A stretch of DNA of 64,000 bases from Sipunculus nudus (Eukaryota > Annelida > Sipuncula > Golfingiida > Sipunculidae). Positions 50,923 to 61,700 of this stretch are shown here, piece after piece; the first letter of the stretch is position 1, and every line of letters begins with the position of its first letter. Location: positions 32,569,176 through 32,633,175 of the forward strand of contig CM049311.1 in assembly GCA_026874595.1 (NCBI GenBank). Direction: 5' to 3'. Under the pieces are notes generated by a model that worked only from the letters and a program-made list of their open reading frames with translations, made no database searches and had not been told where the DNA came from. Made by a program: the position numbers and the translations under genes.

Positions 50923-50986
50923 AGACACATATATGACTACAGGTGAACACTAAGGCGATAGTGAGCAGTCCTTTAGAAGTGCTCAT
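50923..50986 (-). CDS. Signal-peptide first exon, type 2 (unit 3)
   Basis: Copy of 23339-23402 in unit 3, with identical coding sequence and donor GTAAGT. If used with the VWDE body it would need an intron of about 44 kb. Confidence 0.5.
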
Positions 50987-52074
50987 GTCGACCGAAGAGC
51001 TGAACTAATGAGCAAAATGAAGGAATCTCTTCTTAAAACAAAGCAAGGAGGAAGTTGGTTGATAAAGTTCTTGAGAACAATAAATATATCAGTTAATCAG
51101 ACAGGTACTTAGAATACTTAATGTTCTAAATTCTTGGAAATGATGTAGGCTAGTTCCCACACCTAGAGTAACTTATGCGGTATGCGGCTGTCCACTTTTG
51201 AAAGTAATTTATTGTCTGCAAACATTTCAGATCGGTGTAATCCGTTTTAGGCGTGTGGCATTTCGGCAATCATTAGATTTATTATTGCTGTTCAAAGAGT
51301 TCAATGAGCAGTATATAATGTAAAATATTGTTGTTCAGCCCCTAGTTACTGATCTCGAGATTGCGATTCAGCTGTAAATGTGTCACACCCCATCGCCGGC
51401 AGACTGTTTCTTCGATAATTCGTGCATAAATCATGTATTTGAACAATGAAGTATCAGGATATAAAGAAATAAGATTTACTTTGAAATGACTTAATTTCAA
51501 TGTTCCGAAACGTGATTGCCTTGCCGTATAAAGTAACTAAGATGAAGGATGTATGGGGTAACAGTTTGTTCTCTCTTTGTTAAAAGCAGATATTTTAAAA
51601 TGTAGGATTTCTCTTATGGCCTTCTATGAAGCTTACATGTAAAAGTTTTGAGTGGTGTACTTGGCTGGACTACTTAAGTGCGTGCTTGACTGTTATCAAA
51701 CTGATATATAAGACAACAAACAATATAAATGAAGTTTATTCCATTTTTTTAATTAATCTGATAAGACAAGTACCAGTACCAGGTTGTTACAAGTTCAAAA
51801 GCACTTGGTTTGACTTGTCACATGGAATTATATCGCAGGTGTTACCAACAGCTACAAATAAAATTTATTCCCTTTATTCTTTTTTTTATCATTATTTTAG
51901 TTGTTTTATTCAGAATCGTCTATAGATACGTATGCATGTTCTCTTCCGTTTATTCTCTGTTATGTACGTGTATATATTGAAAGGATGATTGGATTATCAT
52001 AATTAAGAATAATTCATTATAATTATTCACTTCATATCGGGTTTTAATGTTTTTGTTATTATGTATCACCAACT

Positions 52075-52234
52075 GAACGAAATTTGGTACTAGCCGAATT
52101 GACGTTGTTTTTAAACCAAATAAATGCATTCAGATGACTAATGTCAAAATATTACAGTGCTGTCTTTACAGATAAGTATGAGAGCCATTAAATAAAAATA
52201 AAGACCAATTGGTTCAGACACGGCTCTTCAAATC
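52075..52234. repeat. Private ~160-bp insertion in unit 3
   Basis: Units 1 and 2 read ACCAACTGATACCCAAAG or the near-identical variant; unit 3 has about 160 extra bp between ACCAACTGA and CCCAAAG, beginning ACGAAATTTGGTACTAGCC. No clear target duplication; nature unknown. Confidence 0.6.
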
Positions 52235-52350
52235 CCAAAGTTATAAAACAAGAAAATAGAAGAATTCATGGGTTTAGTATTTAACATATAACGAGGAAAA
52301 GACTGCTTAGATATGACTACAAACAATTTGTTCATTTGTTCAATTTGTTG

Positions 52351-52700
52351 ATTTCGCCAGGAGGTTATGCGTTCATCCCCGTTCGTTTACGTGTTTGTAT
52401 GTTTGGTCAAAACATAACTCAGGCAATCATGAACGGAATCTCAAGAAATTTTCAGGACATGTCGGGAATGAACCAATAATGAATCGTTTTTATTTTGTTG
52501 TTGATCCGGCACCTGATCTGGATACAGGAACGTTATCAAGGAATGTCCACAATGGTAAAGTCATTCATGCACGAATGGACCTGCGATTATGGGCTGAATA
52601 ACTATATGGAAACACTGATTTTGGGAAATACTACACTAGGGAACCCCCATACGGCCGAGGATTGCATTAGAATTGAGATTTCTAGTATACATATGAACTC
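52351..52700 (+). repeat. Dispersed metazoan repeat (GGAGGTTATGCG type)
   Basis: The order GGAGGTTATGCGTTCATCCC, TTTGTATGTTTGG, AACATAACTCAG, TGAACGGAATCTC, AAATTTTCAGG and TTGTTGATCCGG follows a repeat that I know from invertebrate genomes (GCGGAGGTATGCG ... AACGGAATTT ... GTGTTGATCCGGAT). The two open frames over it (52395-52601, 52495-52770) are incidental. Confidence 0.55.
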
Positions 52701-53329
52701 CTATGGATGCGAGATTGTGTTAAAGTTAACTTGGACCGGCAGAACCTGTATAATGCACACCAAGCAGTGATTGTAAAAGTAGGCCAAGTATGTTTCTAAA
52801 TCATATGATTACATAAGATTAGTCGCTCATATTTGGTTTCTCCATCGGTTCATTAGTAAGACAATAATCATGAACAAAAGGGGTAGAAACACAAAGATTT
52901 GCAACCTGACACGTCTTGGCAAGACTTCATGTATTAGAATGTATCATAAAAGTTCCCTCTTCCAAAAATATGTGGTCTGCTGAACGATGTTAACTCTTTC
53001 TGGGGAACATATGTACCCTCCTGCAAGAAGATGTCACCAAAACAATGCTTGCGTCAGGATGATTTGTTATTGCGTCTTGGTCGAGTTTGGTTACATTATG
53101 GTGCAAAACGTGTACATTGTGACGCCAACTTATGCATGGCACCCGTAATAGTGTCGGACAGATAGGATAATACATGTCCCAGCTAAAGAACAGCAGATTA
53201 AAAAAAACCGAGATTTAAAAAAATTCGGTTTATACACATAGAAAAATACTAATTTTTATGATGGAGTGCTTATGGGAATATAACCCTATCAAATGTAAAT
53301 TTCTGGCCCTGAATCCCGACAAATAGACA
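52700..53329. other. Unassigned intergenic stretch
   Basis: No gene or repeat recognised. Confidence 0.4.
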
Positions 53330-53440
53330 ATATGTCGCCAGCTGTGTTGCACTGGTAAGGGAAGTGAAAGAACCTCTCCTAAATGCAATGCAAGGAGGAA
53401 GTTGTATGTTTCAGATTGTAACTAGACTTAACCCTGCACT
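53330..53440 (-). pseudogene. Degenerate signal-exon 5' flank
   Basis: Plus-strand AAAGAACCTCTCCTAAATGC and AAGCAAGGAGGAAGTTG-like sequence (53393-53404) align with the leader of the other first exons (AAGGAACCTCTTCTAAAAAC; CAAGGAGGAAGTTGG). The position of the start codon reads ACATATTG, so no signal peptide is encoded. Confidence 0.5.
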
Positions 53441-54900
53441 ACTACATTATAAATGGCAGATTTTTGTTAAAGTATTAACATTTTAGGTGATATGGTTTAT
53501 GTGGAGACGCGAGTTTGAAAAGTGCGGAGTCACCTATTTAATAACTTGACGTCTGGGTAACTTCCAAAATCTTGGCATAAAAATGGACTCAACTAAATTT
53601 TTGTTTAACATTTTCATCAATTTTACTATACCTATCATGTATTTATGAGATAATTGACATTAAAAAGCTTAACAAATCAGACAACCCTGTGACTTTGAAA
53701 TATAGGTCAAGCTCACTGAAGCTGGAATAAAGGAAGGCACATTCTGGGTAACAATCAATAAAACCGGATAAAAGGTGGAAGAATAATAAGAAAAAAGAAG
53801 CACATATCTATCTGATTCTCCACTGTGACCGATGTAATTTCTCTCTATTATTTCGGAAAGAACTACAGTCCTGCAAAACAGAAATGAAATTACTTTGTAT
53901 GATTTTTCCAACGGCACACCTGTCAAATGTAGGACATCTCGGGTTGATAACATACAACAAAACAGGAATTTAGTTTAAAGTCACCAAGATAGTTAACACT
54001 TCTGTCAAATTTAGAATGGATGAGCATTTATCTATTGATAGTGAAAGATGTTGGTAACTAAGCTTCGTCGGTACTGAACTCGACACATCCACACATACAC
54101 TTGTACGCCAATAACCAGAAAGCCTAGGCAAGGTTGTTTACGTTTGAATAAAAATAAATTGACGGGGTTACAGAGTAAATATGTAAACTATAGTATAGTA
54201 TATGATATGTTTATCCATCCTCGTTCTGTGTAGCTATATAATCCAGCTGCTGGACCCCGCGGACCCCTCTCTCCCTCTCTCTCACCCACCCCGACATGCA
54301 TTCACGTGTCCGTACTCCTGTTATTAACAACAGCTATTCCATATGTGATGAATCAAGTGATTCATTGTTTACAGTTAAACCAATACGCGTATATGGAGTG
54401 CTGTGTTAGTTTAAAGCCAGTCAGCTATTCATCTGCCTTATCTGTTGAAATTTATGTGATATTTTGCTGACTGTGTACATATTAATGAACCGTTGGTAAA
54501 TCCTGAAAAGAAGAACACCTCTGTGACGGATATATGAGCTTGTGTATATACAAGCTGTTAGTAAAGATGGTACATGCGCCAATTCTAATCAACAGCTACA
54601 GAAAAACCATCTACACCTGAAGCCGTCAAAGCGATGCACACGTGACTGATTTCCCTGTCATGACAAATAGACACAAAGAAATGTCTTTACGTCGTCTCTA
54701 TCTATACCTTATGCGTCATGCAAGTTTTTTTATACACGCCTTTCTTTTTTCTCTCATGATTACTGGGCGGCTAATTATATATACAAGAAATTGATGTTGC
54801 TCATATAGGAAAAGTAGTCATGAATTAAGTATAATCTGCCCAAACTTAAAACCCGCGAAGTCGAAAATAGGTTTTTAATTTCAAATTTTTCTGGTGATAT
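53441..54900. other. Unassigned intergenic stretch
   Basis: A+T-rich with a 94-codon minus frame (53669-53953) lacking any recognisable motif. A short CT-rich tract lies at about 54270. Nothing supported. Confidence 0.4.
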
Positions 54901-54901
54901 A

Positions 54902-54904
<3 letters not shown>

Positions 54905-54953
<49 letters not shown>
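54905..54953. repeat. (TA)n microsatellite
   Basis: TA run of about 49 nt just before the 315-bp tandem array. Confidence 0.95.
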
Positions 54954-54954
<1 letters not shown>

Positions 54955-54956
<2 letters not shown>

Positions 54957-56260
54957 CTTGACTTTGAACTTTAATCTATTTTAGAAAATACACATACGGC
55001 TTTCACAAACACCTCAATATGTGCTTTTGGTAAGTTACAAAGTGATTCCTGCAAGACTATGGCCTGTAAAATGCTATATGTAAGACGCAAAAACCAGCAT
55101 GAAGGCGAAATTGAGAACAACTGACAAACAGACGGACATACTGACAAAGAAACAAAAAGTGGAGGGCAGATGACTAGACCAGGTCATGGAAAGACGACGA
55201 CAAAGAAAATGAGCCATAGTTTGTAAAAAATGGGACCAACAGATTTTAAGGAAAATAAAATTTTGATATATTTTGATATGTTTTGATATGATGAATAATA
55301 TACATACGGCTTCCATAAATCGTTCCAATATACGATATGTGTAGGTTACAAAGTGATTCCTGCAAAACCGTGGCCTGTAGAATGCTGTATGTCACAGGCT
55401 AGAACCTGATAGCTCGCGAAATTGAGGACAACTGACAAACGGAAAGTCCTACTGACAAACTGACAGTTTGGGCAAGTTACCAGATCATTTCATAAAAAAA
55501 ATGACAAAGAGGAAGAAAATGAACCAAAGTTTGTGAAGACAGGACCAATATTGACAAAGTTATTAGGAAAATAAGTTTTTTTGATCTTGATTCTGCACTT
55601 AAATCTAATTAAATAATACATATACGGCTTTTATAAATCGTTCCAATGAACGATATGTGTAAGTTACAAAGTAATTCCTGCTATGCTGTGACCTGTAGAA
55701 TGCTTTATTTAAGACGCAAGAACCAGCGAGCAGGAGAAATTGAGGAAAACTGACAGACACACTGACAAAGTGACACAAAGTGGAGGCAAGTTTACTAGAC
55801 CAAATCATGAAGAAAATGAAAAGGAAGAATAGGAGCCATAGTTTGTGGAAAGTAGACTAAAAATAACAAAGTTACCATGAACATAAGATTTTGATATGTT
55901 TTGATGACCTTTACCTCGAACTTTGATCTAAAATAATACATATACGGCTACCAAAAATCGTTCCGATACATATATTTTTAGGTTACAAAGTTATTCCTGC
56001 AGAGCTGTGTCCTGTAGAATGCTATATGTAAGGCGCAAGAACCAGCAAGCAGGCGAAATTGAGAAACACTGACAAACAGACAGGCATACTGACAAAGTGA
56101 CACTAGTTTGAGACAAGTTGACTAAACCAGATCATGCGGAAGACCAAGAGGAAGATAAGGAGTCTAACTTTGTGAAAAATATGTCTTATATAATTGCCGC
56201 AAAATTGTGGCCTGTAGAGTGGACACAAACAAACAGACAAACAGACATACTGAACTGACC
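54955..56260. repeat. Tandem array of ~315-bp units, about 4 copies
   Basis: Unit landmarks: (A)TACATACGGCTT at about 54989, 55302, 55618 and 55936; AGTTACAAAGTGATTCCTGC; TGGCCTGTAGAATGCT; AAGACGCAAGAACCAGC; GACAAACAGAC and TGACAAAGTGACA; GAAGACGA/GAGGAAGA; and TTTTGATATGTTTTGAT. A fifth partial copy lies at 56195-56260 (TGTGGCCTGTAGAGTGGAC). Copies differ by about 10-20 percent by eye. The short minus frames within are artefacts of the repeat. Confidence 0.85.
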
Positions 56261-56540
56261 AACCTGCTTGCCGAAATCGAATATTTTTGGAAAGCAAAAC
56301 CCTCATTTAAAGAAAATATATTGACACACCAGATATGTTTAATTTACAGGAAGTTTAGATTTTTTGCCTTAAATATTAAGGTATACGCAAATATATTTGT
56401 CTAAAACCTTTTGCATAGTCCTGTACACGAATGGAAATAAACTTAACCGGGCGCAGTCAGTGTCACAAAACATAAATGTAATCTTTTTGTGTTTCTTCTT
56501 TCATGTGTTTTCTCATTTGTTATTGCGCAAGACCGGACCT

Positions 56541-56946
56541 TCCGTGGCTCAGGGGTAGGGCACAGGACTCAAAGGCGGGGGATCGTGAGTTCGAGTCCCA
56601 GCCGAAGCGGTGAGATTTTCACGGTCGGCCCCCACCCAGGGTGAGCGCTGTGCAGGCTCCATGGGAAGGCCGTGCACAACAGCCGATATTCACATACTAG
56701 CGAGTGCGTTTTTCGGGGGTTCCTTGGTGGTATGACCAAGGAATGCGGTCGATTACGCAACCAGGTCCCGTAGGTGCAGTAGTCACCGGGCCAGGTTGAC
56801 GCTAGGATATAAAATGGAAGGAAGCGTGTGATACTGCTCTGTCACGTAGTCCGAAACCGGAATGGAATTCTGCAGATGTACATATACGTAGTAAAGTTAG
56901 CATTAAAAAATGGAAGCAGTTACCTCCACCAAAAAAAAAAAAAAAT
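56541..56946 (+). mobile_element. Complete tRNA-derived SINE with target duplication
   Basis: Flanked by AGACCGGACCT (56530-56540) and AGATCGGACCT (56947-56957), an 11-bp duplication with one mismatch. Head has GTGGCTCAGGGGTAGGGC (A box) and GAGTTCGAGTCCC (B box). The body shares GCGGTGAGATTTTCACGG, TGGGAAGGCCGTGC, GCGAGTGCGTTTT, CACCGGGCCAGGTTGACGC and CTGCAGATGTACATA with the SINEs in the triplicated units. The tail is a 15-nt A-run. The intact B box and near-perfect duplication suggest a younger insertion than the unit copies. Confidence 0.9.
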
Positions 56947-56957
56947 AGATCGGACCT

Positions 56958-57465
56958 CTGGTCACGCAGTCCTTCTACTACAGTGACTCACGGTTCAGCC
57001 ACGGCAAGCCAGAACGTGGCACTGTCAGGAATGAACGTAATGAAACTGAAGCCCACTTTCTCGTGGCCTTCGTGGCACGTTCTTCCCAGGTTGGCTTGTC
57101 ATAGAAGAACGTGGGTAGGCATCGTTCTTCCCAGTGCTCGCCACGGTCTCGCTACGTTCTCCTACGGCAGAGTCACGGTTACCACGTTCAGTCACGTTTT
57201 CCATGGTATCATACGGCAGTGGACCAAGTTCTGAGATTTCAAGAGGATTTACCATGGTAAAAATCAGTTCCCTGATCCTCTTTGAAATGTTCAAAACGGA
57301 TAGAACAGAACGCGGTCCCTGTCATAAAAATGAAGCCCGTGGACCTCGATAGAACTAAATTGGCGTGTCAAACCCTTGAAGCTGGGCCACGGTAAATCCT
57401 CTTGTCACCCCAGAACGTGGTCCTTTGCCGTAGGATTCCGTAGGAAAACGTGACTGAACATAGTT
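56958..57465. repeat. CACGG/ACGTTC-rich repetitive block
   Basis: Dense short motifs TCACGGTT, CCACGG, ACGTTCT, TACGGCAG and their complements (CCGTAGG, ACGTGG) on both strands, with higher G+C than the flanks. It is self-complementary in style, like a palindromic element. The frames at 56983-57352 are incidental. Family unknown. Confidence 0.45.
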
Positions 57466-58871
57466 GCTTATAGAAAGAGGAGTTAAACGCCACGAACAGG
57501 CCACTATAGGTATAGCTTTACAGAATAACCTTCTCTTAGAATAAACAACATCCGATTAGACAGAAGTTACACGACCATGCGCATGCGCGAGGAGTAAAAG
57601 TGTCAGGTCAGTGCACTGACCGTCTAAGCGGGCATTGATATATTCTATTAAAAGACCGTAAGCTGATTTTGTTAATTAAGAGTGACAGAGGGTAGATGTA
57701 ATACTAGTCAGTATGCAGCTGCCCAGGTCACGTGTTATACAAGTCAATATATATAGAAACATCCAACGATTGTTCGGTCAGTGTCCTCCGGCTCAGCTGA
57801 TATTGTGCAAAACCCATCTTGACCACATATATTTCTCACTGTTAAATTCTCATGAAATGTATGCATTTCCTCAGTTTTCGTCTTCCTTTTTATCTCCCTT
57901 CACAAACAGTGTAACACTAAGGAGACATTTTACGGGTTTTACGGTATCGCAACTCCGACTTTTCAGGGATCTTTTTGGGGAGGGGGAGGGCAACGTCTAC
58001 AGAATGTATGTTGTTCACTGTACTGCCATTTGGAATATTAAAGTATAAAATCTTGCCCAAAAAGTAACAAATTGTCTGGAAAAGTATGAAAAAGTATAAA
58101 TCAATGAGAAATTACGCACTTTTTGTACAATTTTACATCTTGTTATACTTTTAAACAAGCTTCACGTTTGAAATTTGCAGTCATAGCATGACTCTTCAGT
58201 ATTCCATATATCCAAAGATTTTTTTTATATTAGAAAGATAAAAAAATGTAAACACATGTAAAATGCCATTTTTAATTAAATATAGTGGGTATGTCTGCAG
58301 CACTCGATAAATTCATGTAAATAGTATAAAATCACTACCTAAAAATGAGGACTAGATGAATAAAAGTGTAAAAAAAAGTATTGGCTTCTGAAAAAAGTAT
58401 GTGAAAGGAAAAAATAGGTCTTTTTTTGAGAAAAAGAACTATTAAAAATATAGTGGCAGCACTTTCATTACCATTTTCTATGGATTATAGTAGGACGCAG
58501 GTCTCAGAGCTTGGAAATTGTTCAAATCACAGCTGAGAGGTGAGCGCTCTGCATTCCACAGGCGCGTATCACTCACAAACGAGTGCGACTTTAGAGAGAT
58601 CCTCGATGCTATAACCCAGAAATAGGAGTGTTCTATTTGGTTGTTGTAATGCTCTGTTCAGAGATTTAATTAACCCTTAAAAATTTAACTGTCCTTATAT
58701 ATGTAAGGCAGTTAGGTAATGACCATCAGGTGGTGACATCACCCGTTCTGACCACACAGACGGTCATGCATGCGTATACTGTCAAGTTATAATGTCAGGT
58801 CAATGTTCGTTTAATTGATTTACTTTATAAAACACCCAAAGCTGATACAATGATTGAGAGCAGCGGGGTTT

Positions 58872-58876
<5 letters not shown>
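57466..58876. other. Unassigned stretch with SINE scrap
   Basis: A 111-codon plus frame (57713-58048) has no recognisable domain. Two similar motifs GTGTCAGGTCAGTGCACTGA (57600) and ATGTCAGGTCAATG (58792) suggest a diverged repeat. At 58535-58620, GAGGTGAGCGCTCTGCA and TATCACTCACAAACGAGTGC match the SINE body, so a fragment is present. Confidence 0.45.

Positions 58877-58931
<55 letters not shown>
58877..58931. repeat. (TA)n microsatellite, target of hAT-like element
   Basis: TA run of about 55 nt immediately left of CAGGGGTCGAAAT; a shorter TA run (62063-62080) abuts the right end of the same element. Confidence 0.95.
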
Positions 58932-58934
<3 letters not shown>

Positions 58935-59196
58935 GGGTCGAAATAATCAAATTTGGTTACATTCCCTCGCAGGAATGCAACAATTTTCTTAGCATTCCCA
59001 CCAGACCTATCACATTCCCTCAGAAACTTTGTTTAAATATCAAAAGCTTTTAGCTGAAAAAAAAGCGTAAGCAATATCCCTATGACTACAAAGATAACAC
59101 TTAATTTAGATATGGAAATGTAAATATATTAAAAACGAACAACAAGGGTATCTTAATGACTTGTTGGAGCAAAAGAAAAAGGATCATCTCATGCAC

Positions 59197-60066
59197 AGGC
59201 ACTCGTTTCCAGCACTAAAATGGCTTAGAAACCGTAAGCACGTTGAGTATGCGCGATATACCAGTTAGAAAAGAACAAGGTAATGAACTCCACCGCTACG
59301 CGGGCAAGACAACTTTTTTTCACAAGTCCGAATTCCGGAGAATTATCCGCTTCACAAGCATGATCGCGCGCCTTTTTGTTGAAAACTAATTTATACACAA
59401 GATTAAACTTCCAAAAATAAAAGTTCTTCACATTAACTGCGAAATCCAGTACGTTTATTCCAGCTTTGACACGGTATTTTGTCATGTATACATTTACTAG
59501 TTGCGGAAGCTGACGTCACCCCGGGCTGAATGGATTTCCCCCTGAACTGGGCGCTGTGATTGGCTGCATGGTACCAGTCGTTTTCTACATCTCTTTTGGG
59601 CGCACTATTCAAACAGCTGTCAAATGGTCAATGAAGTTGAAAATCAGTGGGCATGGCATGCAAACACAACCAGGACCATTATGTCACTTGTTTTGTATAC
59701 ATTAACGTCTGTTCTATAACCATAACATACATTAAGCCCGGGATGACGTCAACTTCCGCAACTAGTAAATGTATACATGACAAATGACCGTGTCAGAGCT
59801 GGAATAAACGTGCTGGAATTCGCGGTTAGTGTGAAGAACTTTTATTTTTGGAAGTTTAATCTTGTGTATAAATTAGTTTTCAACAAAAAGGCGCGCGATC
59901 ATGCTTGTGAAGCGGATAATTCTCCGGAATTCGGACTAATGAAAAAAAAGTTGTCTTGCCCGCGTAGCGGTGGAGTTCATTACCTTGTTCTTTTCTAACT
60001 GGTATATCGCGCATACTCAACGTGCTTTCGGTTTCTAAGCCATTTTAGTGCTAGAAACGAATGCCT
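59197..60066. repeat. Large inverted repeat with promoter-like centre
   Basis: Arms 59197-59525 and about 59738-60066 are inverted copies, over 90 percent alike by eye, around a spacer of about 210 bp. Each arm starts outside the spacer with the CRE-like TGACGTCA and an ETS-like TTCCGCAACTAG, then GTATACATGACAAA. Each arm carries an outward-reading frame (59225-59485 minus, 86 codons; 59777-59998 plus, 73 codons) sharing VKNFYFWKFNLVYKLVFNKK and CEADNSPEFGL. The spacer contains GTGATTGGCTG (inverted CCAAT). I do not recognise the encoded peptide. Confidence 0.8.
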
Positions 60067-60154
60067 GTGATCTCATGCATCATGCTCTGACAAAGTTCAC
60101 CATATATAAAAAAAACTTCAAAATACAAATGGTATTCAGTGAAATGCATTTCTT

Positions 60155-60330
60155 GTAGGGTTGGGGTCAAATACGTATTTGTAGTCAAATACAGCTACAT
60201 TGTGTATTTGCATGTAGGCCTATTTGCATTTGTGTTGTATACAATTATAATATTTGCATTTGCATTTGTATTTGGCCTCCGTACTGGATGTTTTTAATCA
60301 AATACTATACAAATACATGTAAATGTGTTG
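60155..60330. repeat. CAAATAC/GTATTTG-rich degenerate repeat
   Basis: Begins GGGTTGGGGTCAAATACG and continues with many CAAATAC, GTATTTG and GCATTTG motifs. The GGGTTGGGGTCAAATAC start resembles termini of dispersed DNA elements, but no partner end was found. Confidence 0.4.
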
Positions 60331-61439
60331 CCTGCATGCGAGACCCGCATATTTGGAAAGGGTACCTAGGGGAAAAATTTGCATGAATGTATTGTACCCG
60401 GGATCAAAATGAATGTCCCCGCCAAAGTCAAATGACACACGTGACCCAAGAGAAACTCAAGTGCAGAGGGTACGTTCGGACAAGCTTTGTTTTTTTTTCG
60501 TTCACAATATTTGAAAAAAAAATAACAGTAGTAATGTTGATTTTTAGATAATAAATTGTTGGTTTATCACCTCAGATTTTCTTTTGATGCGGTCCACTCA
60601 TCTTGAACAAGTACCTGATATCCAGGTTTGAAACCCTTGTTTACCAAACCGCTGGCACTTTTTACTACAAATATGCACCATAGGTGCCCGCACCAGAGAT
60701 AAGGGCCATTTTAACAACGCGTCCCTACGGCTGCTGACATGTGAGGCGTTTGGAAAAATTCCGTTGGAATAAATGGACATCGTTTTTATTCAATCGGACG
60801 GCGATTTTCATCAGTGCCCGTTTTAACATCAATCACATCATGAAACATATTTTTCATTAATTAATAAGCGTGTGATTTCAGTTGATCATCAAACCAGGGT
60901 TGCCCGTAATTTTTGATCGGGCCCGAATAATGTGGAGGTACAAGCCCGGGCCCGTAAAAAGTCTGCCTTCATGTGCTAGAATAACAGCCCTCTATTAAAT
61001 TCTTACACTCCTTCGTTTCATGTGGAAGGTGTTCTTTGTTTCCATAATGAAATGTATTACCAGACGTAGCCGATAATTTAATTTGAGCCTGTAAAATTAG
61101 TCTGATTTTGCCTATATTCGTGGAACGACAGATACACTCTCGTATGTAAGAGGGAAAAAAAATGCCGGTAAACCGCTCCCAAATTTCGTCACTCGGGCGA
61201 AACAGCCTGCGGGCATCATCAGCCAGAGATGAATGAAATTTGACATATTATGCACAAATATTTATAAAAAATAGGCGAATCGCGGAAAAACATTAAGAAA
61301 TTAGAAATCGTTCTCATTTGATTACAAATAAAGCGCAAGCTTAACGCTGTCGCATTATAATGCTCATCTTTCATACTGTCAACCTGTCGTTGTTGGCAAT
61401 AAGGCCGAATAGAAACCATGTGACACGTTGATTTGCATA

Positions 61440-61700
61440 AATCCGTGCCGCGTGCATAGATTCTTGTGGTTGGCGGAGCGATGACGTGTCATTTATAGAG
61501 AGCCAATAAGAGATTCGTTGTAAAAATCCAACCCGCGTGACTTCATTCATGACAATTTTGGCGGGAAAATATTCGCTGACATCGCGTTGCCTCAGTGGTT
61601 ATGAATATTTTTTTACTGCTAAGATAACGGCGCCACCGTGCATTTATAAAACAAATGAGGAAGGACTATATAATGGAACCTGCATCTGACGATGTCTAGT
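61440..61700. promoter_or_regulatory. Promoter-like segment with E2F, CCAAT and TATA motifs
   Basis: Within about 240 bp: GATGACGTGTCA, TTTATAGAG, GCCAATAAG, a strong E2F-type site TTTTGGCGGGAAAAT (61556-61570) and TATATAATG near 61667. No convincing coding frame follows. It may be a remnant promoter of the surrounding element. Confidence 0.35.

Larger units (their letters stand above)
41428..52350. repeat. Triplicated segment, unit 3 (about 10.9 kb)
   Basis: Third copy. It ends at the same point as units 1 and 2 (CAATTTGTTG), after which sequence is unique. Left 2 kb is unit-2-like, most of the rest is unit-1-like. A private 160-bp insertion lies at about 52075-52234. Confidence 0.93.

Noticed and set aside
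56541..56620. Functional tRNA gene
   Set aside because: The head has A and B boxes but continues into a SINE body with an A-tail and target duplication; no clean cloverleaf was found.
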